From Postechiella marina (GTDB taxonomy: Bacteria; Bacteroidota; Bacteroidia; Flavobacteriales; Flavobacteriaceae), in the NCBI RefSeq assembly GCF_039538365.1, contig NZ_BAABCA010000002.1, positions 558,001 to 622,000 of the forward strand: a DNA stretch of 64,000 bases. Direction: 5' to 3'. How positions within the stretch are numbered: the stretch's first letter is position 1; every line of letters starts with the position of its first letter. Below the pieces are notes generated by a model, which did not search any database, was not told the DNA's origin, and saw nothing but the letters and a program-made list of their open reading frames with translations. Below are positions 52,125 to 61,175 of the stretch, piece by piece. A program made the translations under genes and the position numbers.

Positions 52125-52328
52125 TTATCCGCCTTGAGTGGCTTGAATTATTAAAACTTGATCTTGATTTGATAATAAATGTTTTTCCCAATTTGCATTT
52201 GGAATAATATCGTCTTTAATGGCAACCGCAATACCTTGTAATGGAGAATTTAAAGATTGCAACAATTGCAAAATATTGGTATTTGGTTTTAGCGATACCT
52301 CTTTTTGGTTTACGTAAATAGTTATCAT
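52125..52328 (-). CDS. thiS: Sulphur carrier protein ThiS
   Basis: A 67-residue ubiquitin-fold carrier. It starts MITIYVNQKEVSLKPN and ends IIQATQGG; the terminal Gly-Gly is adenylated and thiocarboxylated to supply sulphur to ThiG. It is the first gene of the operon, 120 bases downstream of the TPP riboswitch. The activating enzyme ThiF is not in this operon, so it must be supplied from elsewhere. Confidence 0.95.
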   Translation of the reverse strand: MITIYVNQKEVSLKPNTNILQLLQSLNSPLQGIAVAIKDDIIPNANWEKHLLSNQDQVLIIQATQGG

Positions 52329-52363
52329 ATACAGTATTTATTAAAATGCTGTAAACAATAGAG

Positions 52364-52448
52364 AAAAAAAAATTTGAAAAGTTATAGGCCTTTAACGTAG
52401 CGTATAATATAGAAATGCTGTAAACACATATTGCAATGTGCTTTTCAA
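52364..52448 (-). terminator. Putative expression-platform terminator of the thiamine leader
   Basis: On the minus strand TTGAAAAG (52441-52448) can pair with CTTTTCAA (52374-52381), followed by nine U residues (52364-52372). The loop is long, about 59 bases. The 5' arm begins right at the 3' side of riboswitch helix P1, so ligand binding could influence it. Confidence 0.45.
52413..52426. repeat. 14-base direct repeat in the thiamine leader
   Basis: AAATGCTGTAAACA occurs at 52413-52426 and identically at 52344-52357, on either side of the putative terminator. A third CTGTAAA word lies at 52531-52537, within the palindrome TTTACACTGTAAA that starts the leader. Confidence 0.8.
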
Positions 52449-52524
52449 CTTTTCCCTTCGACGGTACTAACCGCATCAGGTTCAAAGGGTTTTTCTCAGT
52501 CCGATTTAACGAACACCCCTAAAG
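52449..52524 (-). ncRNA. TPP riboswitch (THI element) controlling the thiamine operon
   Basis: The minus strand shows all conserved blocks of the TPP aptamer in order: AGGGGTG, CTGAGA (pyrimidine sensor side), ACCCTTTGAACCTGAT, and GAAGGGAAAAG closing helix P1. Binding of thiamine pyrophosphate normally lowers expression of the downstream thi genes. It lies 121 bases upstream of thiS. Confidence 0.96.
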
Positions 52525-52556
52525 TTTACACTGTAAAGGTATTAAAAAAATAAATA

Positions 52557-53114
52557 TTAGTTAGATAATTCTGTGTTTTCGTTATTCAAGCTATTCACAA
52601 CACCTTTTAACATTTTTGGAACAATTAGTTTATGAAAAGGCTTTACGGGTAAAAAATAAAGTTTACCAAACCAATTATTATATTTAACTACGGTAGTAAT
52701 AGTAAGTTTTTTATTTTGAGTTTGGGCATTTTCTTTAAGTAGCGATATTCTAAAATTTAAATGTTTATCGTCTTCGCCCAAAATAACTTCGTTTTCTGTT
52801 TTAGAATACACATTAAATAGCCCCAAAGAGCTACCAGGTTCGTATGTAAAGTTTTCTAGTTGTTGTTGTCTGTCTTTATTTTTTTCTGATATTTTTAAAC
52901 CAAAGATAGAAACGATTCTATTTCTTAATTCGAAAAGTTTTTCGCTCCATTTTGGCGCCGAAGCAAAAAAAGCTTTGCCTATTTGCGTAGAAGAAATATT
53001 GCTATTTTTATCTAAATAGTAGGTTTGATAACTATCTGAATAATCGTAAATCGTATTATTATTTAACAATACAGATGTTGTTGGAATATTAACTTTAGTG
53101 ATATTAGTTTTCAT
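52557..53114 (-). CDS. DUF2867 family protein
   Basis: A 185-residue soluble protein. It reads IYDYSDSYQTYYLD, AFFASAPKWSEKLFELRNRIVSIFGL, SLGLFNVYSKTENEVILGEDDKHLNFRIS and YNNWFGKLYFLPVKPFHKLIVPKML. This order is that of DUF2867, a START-like fold of unknown function found alone or behind nucleotide-sugar epimerase domains. It lies 61 bases after the VOC gene in the same direction and may share its transcript. Confidence 0.75.
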   Translation of the reverse strand: MKTNITKVNIPTTSVLLNNNTIYDYSDSYQTYYLDKNSNISSTQIGKAFFASAPKWSEKLFELRNRIVSIFGLKISEKNKDRQQQLENFTYEPGSSLGLFNVYSKTENEVILGEDDKHLNFRISLLKENAQTQNKKLTITTVVKYNNWFGKLYFLPVKPFHKLIVPKMLKGVVNSLNNENTELSN

Positions 53115-53175
53115 ATCGAAATCGTTAAGTCAAGTAAAGATACTAATTGACTTTAGATGATATGTTACTGTAGTA

Positions 53176-53523
53176 TTATTTATTAGACCAAACAGCTAAT
53201 TCGTTACCAGAAGGGTCTAAAAATTGAAATCTGCGTCCGCCAGGAAAAGAGAAAATATCTATAGAAATTATTCCGTTGGCAGCTATTATTTTATTTTTTA
53301 TTGTATCAAGGTTTTCATGATATAAAACAATAAGAACCCCATTTACAATGGGGTTTTCTGTTTTTTCAAAACCACCTTCTATACCGCTTTCCGCGAAAGC
53401 GATATAAGTTGGTCCGTAATCTGTAAACACCCAATTAAAACAAGAGGAGTAAAACCGTTTAATGTCTTCAAGGTTTTTAGCTTTAAACTCGACGTAGTTT
53501 ATATGGTTGTTTGATGTATTCAA
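53176..53523 (-). CDS. VOC (glyoxalase/bleomycin-resistance fold) family protein
   Basis: A 115-residue single VOC module pair: HINYVEFKAKNLEDIKRFYSSCFNW opens the first beta-alpha unit and the end is FPGGRRFQFLDPSGNELAVWS, with the metal-ligand Glu position in GNELAVW. Function is unassigned; such proteins include isomerases, dioxygenases and drug-binding proteins. The start is TTG, 3 bases after the M1 peptidase stop, showing tight coupling to that gene. Confidence 0.85.
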   Translation of the reverse strand: MNTSNNHINYVEFKAKNLEDIKRFYSSCFNWVFTDYGPTYIAFAESGIEGGFEKTENPIVNGVLIVLYHENLDTIKNKIIAANGIISIDIFSFPGGRRFQFLDPSGNELAVWSNK

Positions 53524-53526
53524 AAA

Positions 53527-55368
53527 TTATTTTTTATTGTTCGATTTATCAATATCGGCCATCATTTCTGTTGGGTCTATTTGAACAGATTTCACAGTTT
53601 TAGAAACATCAAAACTGTAAGTAGGATAAGCCCAAGCCCAATCTTTTATAATGGTTGCCGATGTTGGTTTTTCGCCACGCATCATTTGTAACGGAATATA
53701 AAAATCTTCGCTTGTACCATCTGTATAAGTAACTTTTAAATCTATTGGCATAGGCATTAAACCTATGCGTTCTAGAGTAATAGTTTTATTTTTAATCGAT
53801 TTTATACCGTAATCTATAGTGTTTGTAGTTTGCGTAAAGTCTATTAAATACCAATCTAGCTCTAAACCTGTTATCTTTTCGGCAGAGCGAATTATATCTA
53901 TAGGCCTAGGGTGTTTAAAAGCAAAATCGTCAAAATACTTTTTAATGGTTTTTTTTAGATTTTCTTCGCCAATAACATAACCTAATTGTGCCATAAATAC
54001 CTCACCTTTACTATATGCCGATATACTATATACTTGATTATAATGATAACGATCTGCATGAGTTGTAAGCGGTTGTTGTTTGTCAGAATTAGCTAAATAA
54101 AGGTAATTTTTATAAGCATTTGCTGTCGGATTTTTTTCGCTTTCTTTAAAAACAGTATTCATTGCATGATCACTTATATAGCTTGTAAAACCTTCGTCCA
54201 TCCATTCGTGTTTAGCTTCGTTGGTAGCTAACAAAAACTGAAACCATGTATGTGCCATTTCGTGAGCAGTAACACCAACTAAGCTACCATAAGAGCGTTT
54301 TCCTGTAATTAGAGTACACATGGCATATTCCATACCGCCATCTCCACCTTGAATAACAGAGTATTGTTTGTATGGGTATTTACCAATGTTGTCGCTATAA
54401 TATTGGATTAATTCGGCAGCTTTTGGCTGCATTTTTTTCCAATCTCTTAAATAATCGGCCTCTAACGTTTTTTTGTATAGAAAATGTAATTTAGGACCAT
54501 TTTGCATTTGGTAGGTATCGTGAATATAATCAGGATCTGCAGCCCAAGTAAAATCGTGTACATTAGGTGCTTTAAAATGCCATGTAAGCTTATCAGAATT
54601 TGGCCTGTTTACCACGCCAGTTTCGTAACCATAACCAATTTCGTTTGGGTTTTGAAGGTAGCCAGAGCCACCAACAATATAATTTTTATCGATCGATAAT
54701 TTTACATCAAAATCTCCCCAAACACCATGAAATTCGCGACCAATGTATGGGTCTGCATGCCAACCTTCAAAATCATATTCGGCTAGTTTTGGATACCATT
54801 GCGTCATAGAAAGTGCAACACCTTCTGCACTGTTTCTTCCAGATCGACGAATTTGAGTAGGTACCTGTGCATCAAAAAGCATATTAAAAATTACTTTTTC
54901 TCCTGGTTGAATAGGCTTTGCTAACTCAACTTCTAGTATGGTACCAACTGTTTCGTAATTAAGCTTGGTACCATTTTGTTTAAGAGAATTAACTTTAATA
55001 TATCCTATTTCGTTAGGTTTAAGCTTACTAATTCTATCGCCAACACGTTTGTCTGGATCTGCAATGGTACGCGAGCGTACATCCATTTCGCTACCAGGTT
55101 GGAAAGCGTTAAAGTATAAGTGATAGTATACTTTTGTTAATACATCTGGTGAGTTGTTAGTGTATGCTAATTCTTGTTTTCCTTTGTATTGATAGGTATT
55201 TACATCCATATCAATTTCCATTTTATAATCTACATGTTGTTGCCAATATGTAGTTTTTTTAGTTGATGGATTTTCTGGTGTATTTGTAGCAGAAGCTAAA
55301 ACAGCTTTATTACCATTACAAGACCACAATAACGAAATACAAAAAATAGAAATTAAAAAACGATTCAT
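53527..55368 (-). CDS. M1 family metallopeptidase lipoprotein
   Basis: A 613-residue aminopeptidase-type enzyme with a lipoprotein signal ending LLWSC (Cys at 17). The N-terminal beta domain is followed by the thermolysin-like domain with the zinc site HEMAH (369-373) and the third ligand E392, exactly in the HExxH-x18-E spacing. The exopeptidase loop is GGMEYAM in place of GAMEN (344-350). It is predicted to sit on the periplasmic or outer membrane surface and clip N-terminal residues from peptides. The VOC gene follows at once. Confidence 0.93.
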   Translation of the reverse strand: MNRFLISIFCISLLWSCNGNKAVLASATNTPENPSTKKTTYWQQHVDYKMEIDMDVNTYQYKGKQELAYTNNSPDVLTKVYYHLYFNAFQPGSEMDVRSRTIADPDKRVGDRISKLKPNEIGYIKVNSLKQNGTKLNYETVGTILEVELAKPIQPGEKVIFNMLFDAQVPTQIRRSGRNSAEGVALSMTQWYPKLAEYDFEGWHADPYIGREFHGVWGDFDVKLSIDKNYIVGGSGYLQNPNEIGYGYETGVVNRPNSDKLTWHFKAPNVHDFTWAADPDYIHDTYQMQNGPKLHFLYKKTLEADYLRDWKKMQPKAAELIQYYSDNIGKYPYKQYSVIQGGDGGMEYAMCTLITGKRSYGSLVGVTAHEMAHTWFQFLLATNEAKHEWMDEGFTSYISDHAMNTVFKESEKNPTANAYKNYLYLANSDKQQPLTTHADRYHYNQVYSISAYSKGEVFMAQLGYVIGEENLKKTIKKYFDDFAFKHPRPIDIIRSAEKITGLELDWYLIDFTQTTNTIDYGIKSIKNKTITLERIGLMPMPIDLKVTYTDGTSEDFYIPLQMMRGEKPTSATIIKDWAWAYPTYSFDVSKTVKSVQIDPTEMMADIDKSNNKK

Positions 55369-55409
55369 ATTACTAAAAATTTGAATTATTTAAATAAAAA
55401 AACTCGCTT

Positions 55410-57017
55410 TTATTTTGATGTTTTTGATGCTATTATTAAAGCATTGTATGCATTAACTATTTTACCAGACTTAACAATATCTTTAAAAGGTTGTACATTA
55501 TTAGTGTCTCCACCAACAACAACTTTAGCAGGAACAGCTAATCCAGATTCCATAATAATTTGCTTTACTTGTGCTGCTTTTAAATGTGGGTAGTATGATC
55601 TAATTAAAGCTGCAACACCAGCAACTCCAGGAGCAGCCATTGATGTTCCTCCTTTGGTTTGGTATTCGTTTTCTGGTGTTGTAGAGTATATTTTTGCTCC
55701 TGGTGCAAAAACATCTACATTATTTTTACCATAGTTAGAAAACCCAGCTAATAAACCAGAACCGTATTTTGGAGCTAAAGCACCAACTCTTATGTATGTA
55801 TCTGATATTTCTTGCCCGTTAACATTATCGTCTGGAAAATTTGGTTCTACATCAACATTTTTACTATCGTTACCAGCAGCATGAACAAAAACAACATCGT
55901 TTTTAGAGGCGTAAGTAATAGCATCTCTTACCCAGTCGCTATGCGGAGAAAAGCTTTTACCAAAACTTCCGTTTATAATAGAGGCACCATTATCTACAGC
56001 GTAACGAATTGCTAATGCTACATCTTTATCGTACTCGTCACCGTTAGGTACAGCTCTAATACTCATAATTTGTACATTATTTGCAACGCCATTTACACCT
56101 TTACCATTGTTGCGTTCTGCAGCAATAATTCCAGCTACGTGTGTACCGTGACTTTCACTTTTCTTAACTGGCTTTACATTACCATTACCGTAAAACTTAG
56201 TAGACATATCGTCAGGGTTATCTCCTGTTACACGACCATTAAAAGTAGTGTTTAGGTTATAGTTTAAACGATCTGTAATACTCTCTAATGCGTTAGATAA
56301 TTCTTTTTTAAACTCTGCAGCCGATTCCATATCTACGCTATACACATATTTTATAATAGAAACATACTGTTGTATGGTTTGGTCTTCAGTTTTTATTGCA
56401 TTTACATCTGCTTTAGTATAATTGGTTTTGTTTAAAAATTTAGCAATACCATCATCTGCAGCTGTTACTTGTTGTAATGTTTGCTCGTAGTTAGTTTTAT
56501 AACCTGTATATTTTTTATAATCTTGGTCGTATTGAGCTTTAGCGCTAGCATAATCTGGGTTATTTGTGTCTTTACTTGCAAGAATGCGTACATACTCTAA
56601 TTGCTCGTTATAACCATCACCTAAAAAATTCCAACCATGTACATCGTCAATGTATCCGTTTTTGTCATCATCTATACCGTTGTTAGGTTTTTCGCCTTTG
56701 TTGGTCCAAATAACATCGTCTAAATCTTCATGGTCTATATCTATACCAGAATCTATAACCGCAACAATTACCGTTTTTCCTTTTTTATTTTTAATAATTT
56801 CAGAGTAGGCTTTATCTACACCCATACCTGGAATGGTATCGTTAGCCAAATCTAAATGTCCCCAATTGTGTTTTTCGGCTTCAGTTAATTCTGAAACTTT
56901 TAAAGGTGTATTGTCTATGTTTTCTATAGGAGTAGATAAAATATCTCCTGTGCTACCACAACTAGAAAGTAAAAGTGCTGTAACAGCAGTAAATGTTAAA
57001 GATTTGAATGTGCTCAT
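55410..57017 (-). CDS. S8 family subtilisin-like serine peptidase lipoprotein
   Basis: A 535-residue lipoprotein (signal ends LLLSSC, Cys at 20). The catalytic triad is D89 (VIDSGID), H290 (HGTHVAG) and S459 (GGTSMAAPGVAG), with the oxyanion Asn in HAAGND (about 380-384). Between D89 and H290 lies an insertion of well over 100 residues, rich in Lys, Thr and Gln and mostly helical, longer than in plain subtilisins. Substrates are unknown. The gene lies 28 bases after the MBL hydrolase gene. Confidence 0.92.
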   Translation of the reverse strand: MSTFKSLTFTAVTALLLSSCGSTGDILSTPIENIDNTPLKVSELTEAEKHNWGHLDLANDTIPGMGVDKAYSEIIKNKKGKTVIVAVIDSGIDIDHEDLDDVIWTNKGEKPNNGIDDDKNGYIDDVHGWNFLGDGYNEQLEYVRILASKDTNNPDYASAKAQYDQDYKKYTGYKTNYEQTLQQVTAADDGIAKFLNKTNYTKADVNAIKTEDQTIQQYVSIIKYVYSVDMESAAEFKKELSNALESITDRLNYNLNTTFNGRVTGDNPDDMSTKFYGNGNVKPVKKSESHGTHVAGIIAAERNNGKGVNGVANNVQIMSIRAVPNGDEYDKDVALAIRYAVDNGASIINGSFGKSFSPHSDWVRDAITYASKNDVVFVHAAGNDSKNVDVEPNFPDDNVNGQEISDTYIRVGALAPKYGSGLLAGFSNYGKNNVDVFAPGAKIYSTTPENEYQTKGGTSMAAPGVAGVAALIRSYYPHLKAAQVKQIIMESGLAVPAKVVVGGDTNNVQPFKDIVKSGKIVNAYNALIIASKTSK

Positions 57018-57045
57018 TTTATATATTTGAATTAGTCTTTGTTAT

Positions 57046-57906
57046 TTAATAGAATATGTCTTGAGAGGTGTGTATGTTTTTTAAACGAACCCCTTTTTCT
57101 GTTTGTTTTACTGTAATAATTTCGTTGTGAGCATCGTGCTCTAAAAATAAATAGAAATTATTTTTGGCTGCTAGGTTTAAAAAACTTTCTTTTTCGTTTA
57201 AGGTTAGCAGTGGTCTTGTATCGTAACCCATAACATAGGGAAGTGGAAGATGACCAACGGTTGGTAATAAATCGGCCATAAAACAAATGGTTTTTCCTTT
57301 ATAATTTATCATGGGAATCATTTGCTTATCGGTATGTCCGTTTGCAAAAAAGATATCGAAACCTAGTTCCGAATTTTTTAAAATATCATTGTCTGGTAGC
57401 GTTGTAAATTTTAACTGTCCGCTTTCTTCTATCGGAATTATGTTTTCTTTTAAAAACGATGCTTTTTCTCTGTTATTTGGTTGTGTAGCCCATTTCCAGT
57501 GGTCTATGTTACTCCAAAACTGAGCGTTTTTAAAAGCCGATTGATAACCTGTTTTATTACTGTTCCATTCAATAGCTCCACCAGAATGATCGAAATGAAG
57601 GTGTGTTAAAAATACATCAGTAATATCGTCTTTATGAAAACCATGTTGTTTTAACGAGTTGTTTAAAGTAAAATCGCCCCAAGGGTGGTAATAACCAAAA
57701 AACTTGCTAGATTGCTTATTGCCCATACCTGTATCAATTAATATTAACCTATTACCGTCTTCTATAAGTAAACAACGTGCAGTTAAATCGATCATATTAT
57801 TAGCGTCTGCAGGGTTGGTTCGTTGCCAAAGCGATTTTGGTACAACGCCAAACATGGCACCACCATCTAATTTAAAATTACCTGCATTTATAGGAAATAA
57901 GTTCAT
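57046..57906 (-). CDS. MBL fold metallo-hydrolase
   Basis: A 286-residue metallo-beta-lactamase-fold enzyme with the metal motif THLHFDHSGG (H102, H104, D106, H107), ILIDTGMG upstream, the later His in FANGHTDKQM and the final FLEHDAH. The layout resembles the quorum-quenching lactonase (AiiA-type) and related hydrolases of Bacteroidota, but the substrate is not evident. It leads a probable transcript with the S8 peptidase. Confidence 0.88.
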   Translation of the reverse strand: MNLFPINAGNFKLDGGAMFGVVPKSLWQRTNPADANNMIDLTARCLLIEDGNRLILIDTGMGNKQSSKFFGYYHPWGDFTLNNSLKQHGFHKDDITDVFLTHLHFDHSGGAIEWNSNKTGYQSAFKNAQFWSNIDHWKWATQPNNREKASFLKENIIPIEESGQLKFTTLPDNDILKNSELGFDIFFANGHTDKQMIPMINYKGKTICFMADLLPTVGHLPLPYVMGYDTRPLLTLNEKESFLNLAAKNNFYLFLEHDAHNEIITVKQTEKGVRLKNIHTSQDIFY

Positions 57907-58011
57907 ATGGCTGTAAAATTAAAAAAAACGCAACGATTATAACGAATTGTTAAGAATTTATTAAGAATAAATTATAAGGTTATTCGTTCTTTTTTTAATG
58001 GTTTTTTAAAT

Positions 58012-58019
58012 TAGCTTTG
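58012..58019 (+). promoter_or_regulatory. Promoter -7 box of the CNGKC small-protein gene
   Basis: TAGCTTTG, a perfect TAnnTTTG match, 25 bases before the TTG start at 58045. No Fur-type operator could be recognised by eye. Confidence 0.45.
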
Positions 58020-58044
58020 CAATCGCACAAATATTATTAATTAA

Positions 58045-58410
58045 TTGAAGATTTATTTATCATATATGTTGTTTTTAGCATTGGCTATTAGGCCATTGTA
58101 TAATGTAGGATATGTGGCTTATTATGAATTAAATATTGATTATATTATTGATACTTATTGTATTAATAAAGAAAAACCACAATTGCAATGTAATGGTAAA
58201 TGCCATTTAATGAGCCAGTTGTCTACAAATACATCTTCAGATTCTTATTTAACAACATTATTTGAGGCCTTTGTTCCTGTTTACTTTCAAGAATATAGGC
58301 CCTTCATTTTTAATAAAAATAGTTTTGTTTCTACTTTAAATAACTGGAATTATTACAATACGTTTAATTCTATATACAGCGAAGTGCTAAACCCTCCTCC
58401 AAAAGTTTAA
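58045..58410 (+). CDS. Small membrane-anchored protein with CNGKC motif
   Basis: A 121-residue protein with an N-terminal hydrophobic segment (about 4-26), then NIDYIIDTYCINKEKPQLQCNGKCHLMSQL (three Cys at about 40-55; NGK between the last two), and ending SEVLNPPPKV. The pattern recurs, from memory, in small Bacteroidota proteins next to TonB receptors; I know no characterised member. The Cys/His set suggests metal or heme binding. The start is TTG (58045); a stop codon lies directly upstream in frame, and an internal ATG at 58066 is the alternative. Confidence 0.65.
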   Translation: MKIYLSYMLFLALAIRPLYNVGYVAYYELNIDYIIDTYCINKEKPQLQCNGKCHLMSQLSTNTSSDSYLTTLFEAFVPVYFQEYRPFIFNKNSFVSTLNNWNYYNTFNSIYSEVLNPPPKV

Positions 58411-58683
58411 TTCTATTTTTTTATTTTTAATTATTAAGTCTATTTGCTATTTAAATAGGGCTAATGTATACATTGTTAATAATAATTAATGTTACGCTGT
58501 GCCTCATTAAAGCAAATTTTAGGCTTAAATGTATTTACACTTAGTTAAAAATATTAGAATAACATACTACACTAAAGTCTCGGTAATTTATATCGAGAAC
58601 AAAAACTAAACTTTTTAAAATTGCCTTAAAATTCGCTTTTAATAAAGTGGCTAATAGGTGCTACATATTATTTAATTAAAAAA

Positions 58684-61029
58684 ATGAAACAGTTAATTAC
58701 ACTTACTATTTGCTTAGTAAGCTTATTTACATATGCTCAAAACACATATTCTGGACAAATTATTGATGAGAATAATCAACCATTACCAGGAGCAACTATT
58801 CAATCAAAATTAAACAAAAATAATGCTGTTATCTCTGACGGAAACGGAACATTTAAAATTACACTTAAAAAAGGAAATCATGTTATTGTAAAATTTATGG
58901 GTTTCGCAACCGTAGATCAAACACTATCAGTATCAAATAATAAAATAAAATTAATAGAAAGCGATGAGCTTTTAAACGAGGTTGTTATATCTGCAAGTAG
59001 AGAAAAACAACAACGTAAAGAGGTGCCAGCATCTATTTCTGTAATTTCTGCAAAAGAAATAGCAGATACAAAAGCCTTTGGTTTAGACCAATTGGTTAAC
59101 GATGTGCCAGGTGTTAACATGAGTATGTCTAGAGCTGCAGGAAACGAGCAACATATGATGTCTGTGCGTTCGCCAATATCTACCAAATCTTTGTTTTTAT
59201 ATGTAGAAGATGGTTTACCAATTCGTCCAACTGCGGTATTTAATCATAATGCTTTATTAGAAATGAACGATGTCGCTTTTAATAGGGTTGAGGTTTTAAA
59301 AGGCCCAGCATCTAGTATTTACGGTAGCGAAGCCATTGGAGGTAGTTTTAATTTTTTAACCAAAAACCCAACAAGAGATTTTACAGGAGGTATTGGTTTT
59401 CAAATTAACGATATGGGATTAACTAAATACGATTTAGAAGTCTCTCAATATGCTGGAGAAAATGTTGGTTTTTATTTAGGTACACAATATGTGCAACGTA
59501 AAAATGGACCTGTTGAGCACAGTGATTACGAAAAATTTGCATTAACATTTAAAAATGTAAATCATTTATCGGCAACATCAAATTGGGTAAATGTATTCGA
59601 TATTATAGAGTATAGATCGGACATGTCTGGGTCTTTAAGTGAATCTGATTATTCTAAGGGTAACTACGAAAGCGATCAAACATTTACAGAGCGCGAAGCG
59701 TTCTCGTTTCGCTTTAGATCTACTTTAGACAAACAATGGAATGTTAAAAATAAAACAGCTTTCAACTTTATTTTTAGAAAAAACAATATGGATCAAAACC
59801 CTTCGTATCGTGTTTCGCAAGGAAGAGATTGGACTACAAGAGAGTTAACAGGAACAGGAACAGGAGAGATTAATAGTAACGGATTTACAAGTTATGTGGG
59901 ATTAATTCAGCATAAAATAGATTTTGATTTTGCAAATTCATCTTTAATTATTGGTGCTTCCGCAGATTTTTCTCCGCAAAGTTATCAAGCAGAAACGATA
60001 TCGGTTATTGTAAATACAGAGACAGGACAAAACACTGGTTTTACTTTAAATGCAGGAGATTATATTATTAATTATGATGCAGATATTTTTAACTACGCAG
60101 GGTATTTTCAATACGAAATAAACCCTACAGAAAAATTAAAGCTTACAGCTGCATTGCGTTATGATGGTTTCGATTACGATTATAATAATTTAGTTGATGG
60201 TGTTGCGGGCCCAAAAGATTCTAAAAATAGTTATAATAATGTGTCACCTAAATTTGGTGCTAATTATAATGTGTCTCGTAATTTAGGGTTGTATGCTAAT
60301 TATTCTAACGGATTTACACCTCCGCAAACATCGTCTTTATATAGAAATAGCTATGTTGGAGTTGGCGAAAATGTTTTCGATTTAAAACCTAGCAACTACC
60401 ATAACTACGAAATTGGAACATACTTAACACTACACAAAAACTTTAAAATAGACGTTGCTGTTTACTTTTTAGATGGAAAAAACACCCTAGTAACTTTAAG
60501 AGACGAAGCCGATAATTTTTTTAGTGCTAACGCAGGAAAAACAAGATCTTACGGTATAGAATATGGTTTTAAATATACACTAACAAACGAATTAACAATA
60601 TCGCACAACGGAAGCTTTGCTAAACACAGATATATCGATTTTTTTGATGGTGGCGTAGATTACTCTAAAACCGATAGACCAACAGCACCAAAGGTTTTAG
60701 GGAATTCAAAAATTATATACAAACCTGTTTATGTAAAAAATATGGTTTTAAGCCTAACACACGAGTTGGTTGGAAAATACAATACAAGTTTTGAAAACCA
60801 AGTAGATAATGGCGATGGTACTTTTGGTACAGCAACTTACAATGGGCATAATATTTTTAACTTTTTAGCATCGTATAGGTACCAAAATATAGAAATTTGG
60901 AGCCATGTTTTAAATATTTTTGACGATTTGTATTCGCCTAGAGTATCTTATAGTAAATGGAGTCGTGCTAACTCGTATAGTGTTGGTAACCCAAGAGCAT
61001 TTCATTTTGGCATTAAATATCATTTTTAA
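58684..61029 (+). CDS. TonB-dependent outer-membrane receptor, iron-type
   Basis: A 781-residue receptor with a signal peptide (about 1-18, ending TYAQ), an N-terminal carboxypeptidase-regulatory-like domain (about 20-100, GQIIDENNQPLPGATIQ), the plug (SREKQQRKEVPASISVISAKEIAD, about 104-230) and a 22-strand barrel ending HFGIKYHF. It imports a ligand across the outer membrane using TonB energy. The ligand is not directly shown; the PepSY membrane protein downstream and the CNGKC protein upstream suggest siderophore-iron or heme. The 273-base spacer before it holds no gene; only a weak TCTCG/CGAGA inverted repeat near 58578-58598 was seen. Confidence 0.93.
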   Translation: MKQLITLTICLVSLFTYAQNTYSGQIIDENNQPLPGATIQSKLNKNNAVISDGNGTFKITLKKGNHVIVKFMGFATVDQTLSVSNNKIKLIESDELLNEVVISASREKQQRKEVPASISVISAKEIADTKAFGLDQLVNDVPGVNMSMSRAAGNEQHMMSVRSPISTKSLFLYVEDGLPIRPTAVFNHNALLEMNDVAFNRVEVLKGPASSIYGSEAIGGSFNFLTKNPTRDFTGGIGFQINDMGLTKYDLEVSQYAGENVGFYLGTQYVQRKNGPVEHSDYEKFALTFKNVNHLSATSNWVNVFDIIEYRSDMSGSLSESDYSKGNYESDQTFTEREAFSFRFRSTLDKQWNVKNKTAFNFIFRKNNMDQNPSYRVSQGRDWTTRELTGTGTGEINSNGFTSYVGLIQHKIDFDFANSSLIIGASADFSPQSYQAETISVIVNTETGQNTGFTLNAGDYIINYDADIFNYAGYFQYEINPTEKLKLTAALRYDGFDYDYNNLVDGVAGPKDSKNSYNNVSPKFGANYNVSRNLGLYANYSNGFTPPQTSSLYRNSYVGVGENVFDLKPSNYHNYEIGTYLTLHKNFKIDVAVYFLDGKNTLVTLRDEADNFFSANAGKTRSYGIEYGFKYTLTNELTISHNGSFAKHRYIDFFDGGVDYSKTDRPTAPKVLGNSKIIYKPVYVKNMVLSLTHELVGKYNTSFENQVDNGDGTFGTATYNGHNIFNFLASYRYQNIEIWSHVLNIFDDLYSPRVSYSKWSRANSYSVGNPRAFHFGIKYHF

Positions 61030-61036
61030 GTAAAAT

Positions 61037-61159
61037 AAGAAGCTGCCTTAAAATGTAAGTTTTGGGGGAGATATTAAGCTTTAGAATTATTTTTTACGCT
61101 ATTAATTAATTTTAGTTTCAAAGTACTTAATATTATTAAAGGCTTACTGGCAGCTTCTT
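61037..61159. repeat. Long-range inverted repeat between the TonB receptor and PepSY genes
   Basis: AAGAAGCTGCC (61037-61047) and its exact complement GGCAGCTTCTT (61149-61159), separated by 101 bases. It spans nearly the whole spacer. The right arm is followed by a short T run. It may be a terminator with a large loop or an attenuation structure. Confidence 0.6.
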
Positions 61160-61175
61160 TTAAATATCATTTTTT

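Noticed and set aside
52216..52485. 89-codon open frame on the minus strand overlapping thiS and the leader
   Set aside because: It reads through the TPP riboswitch and the 5' part of thiS in another frame; no protein motif.
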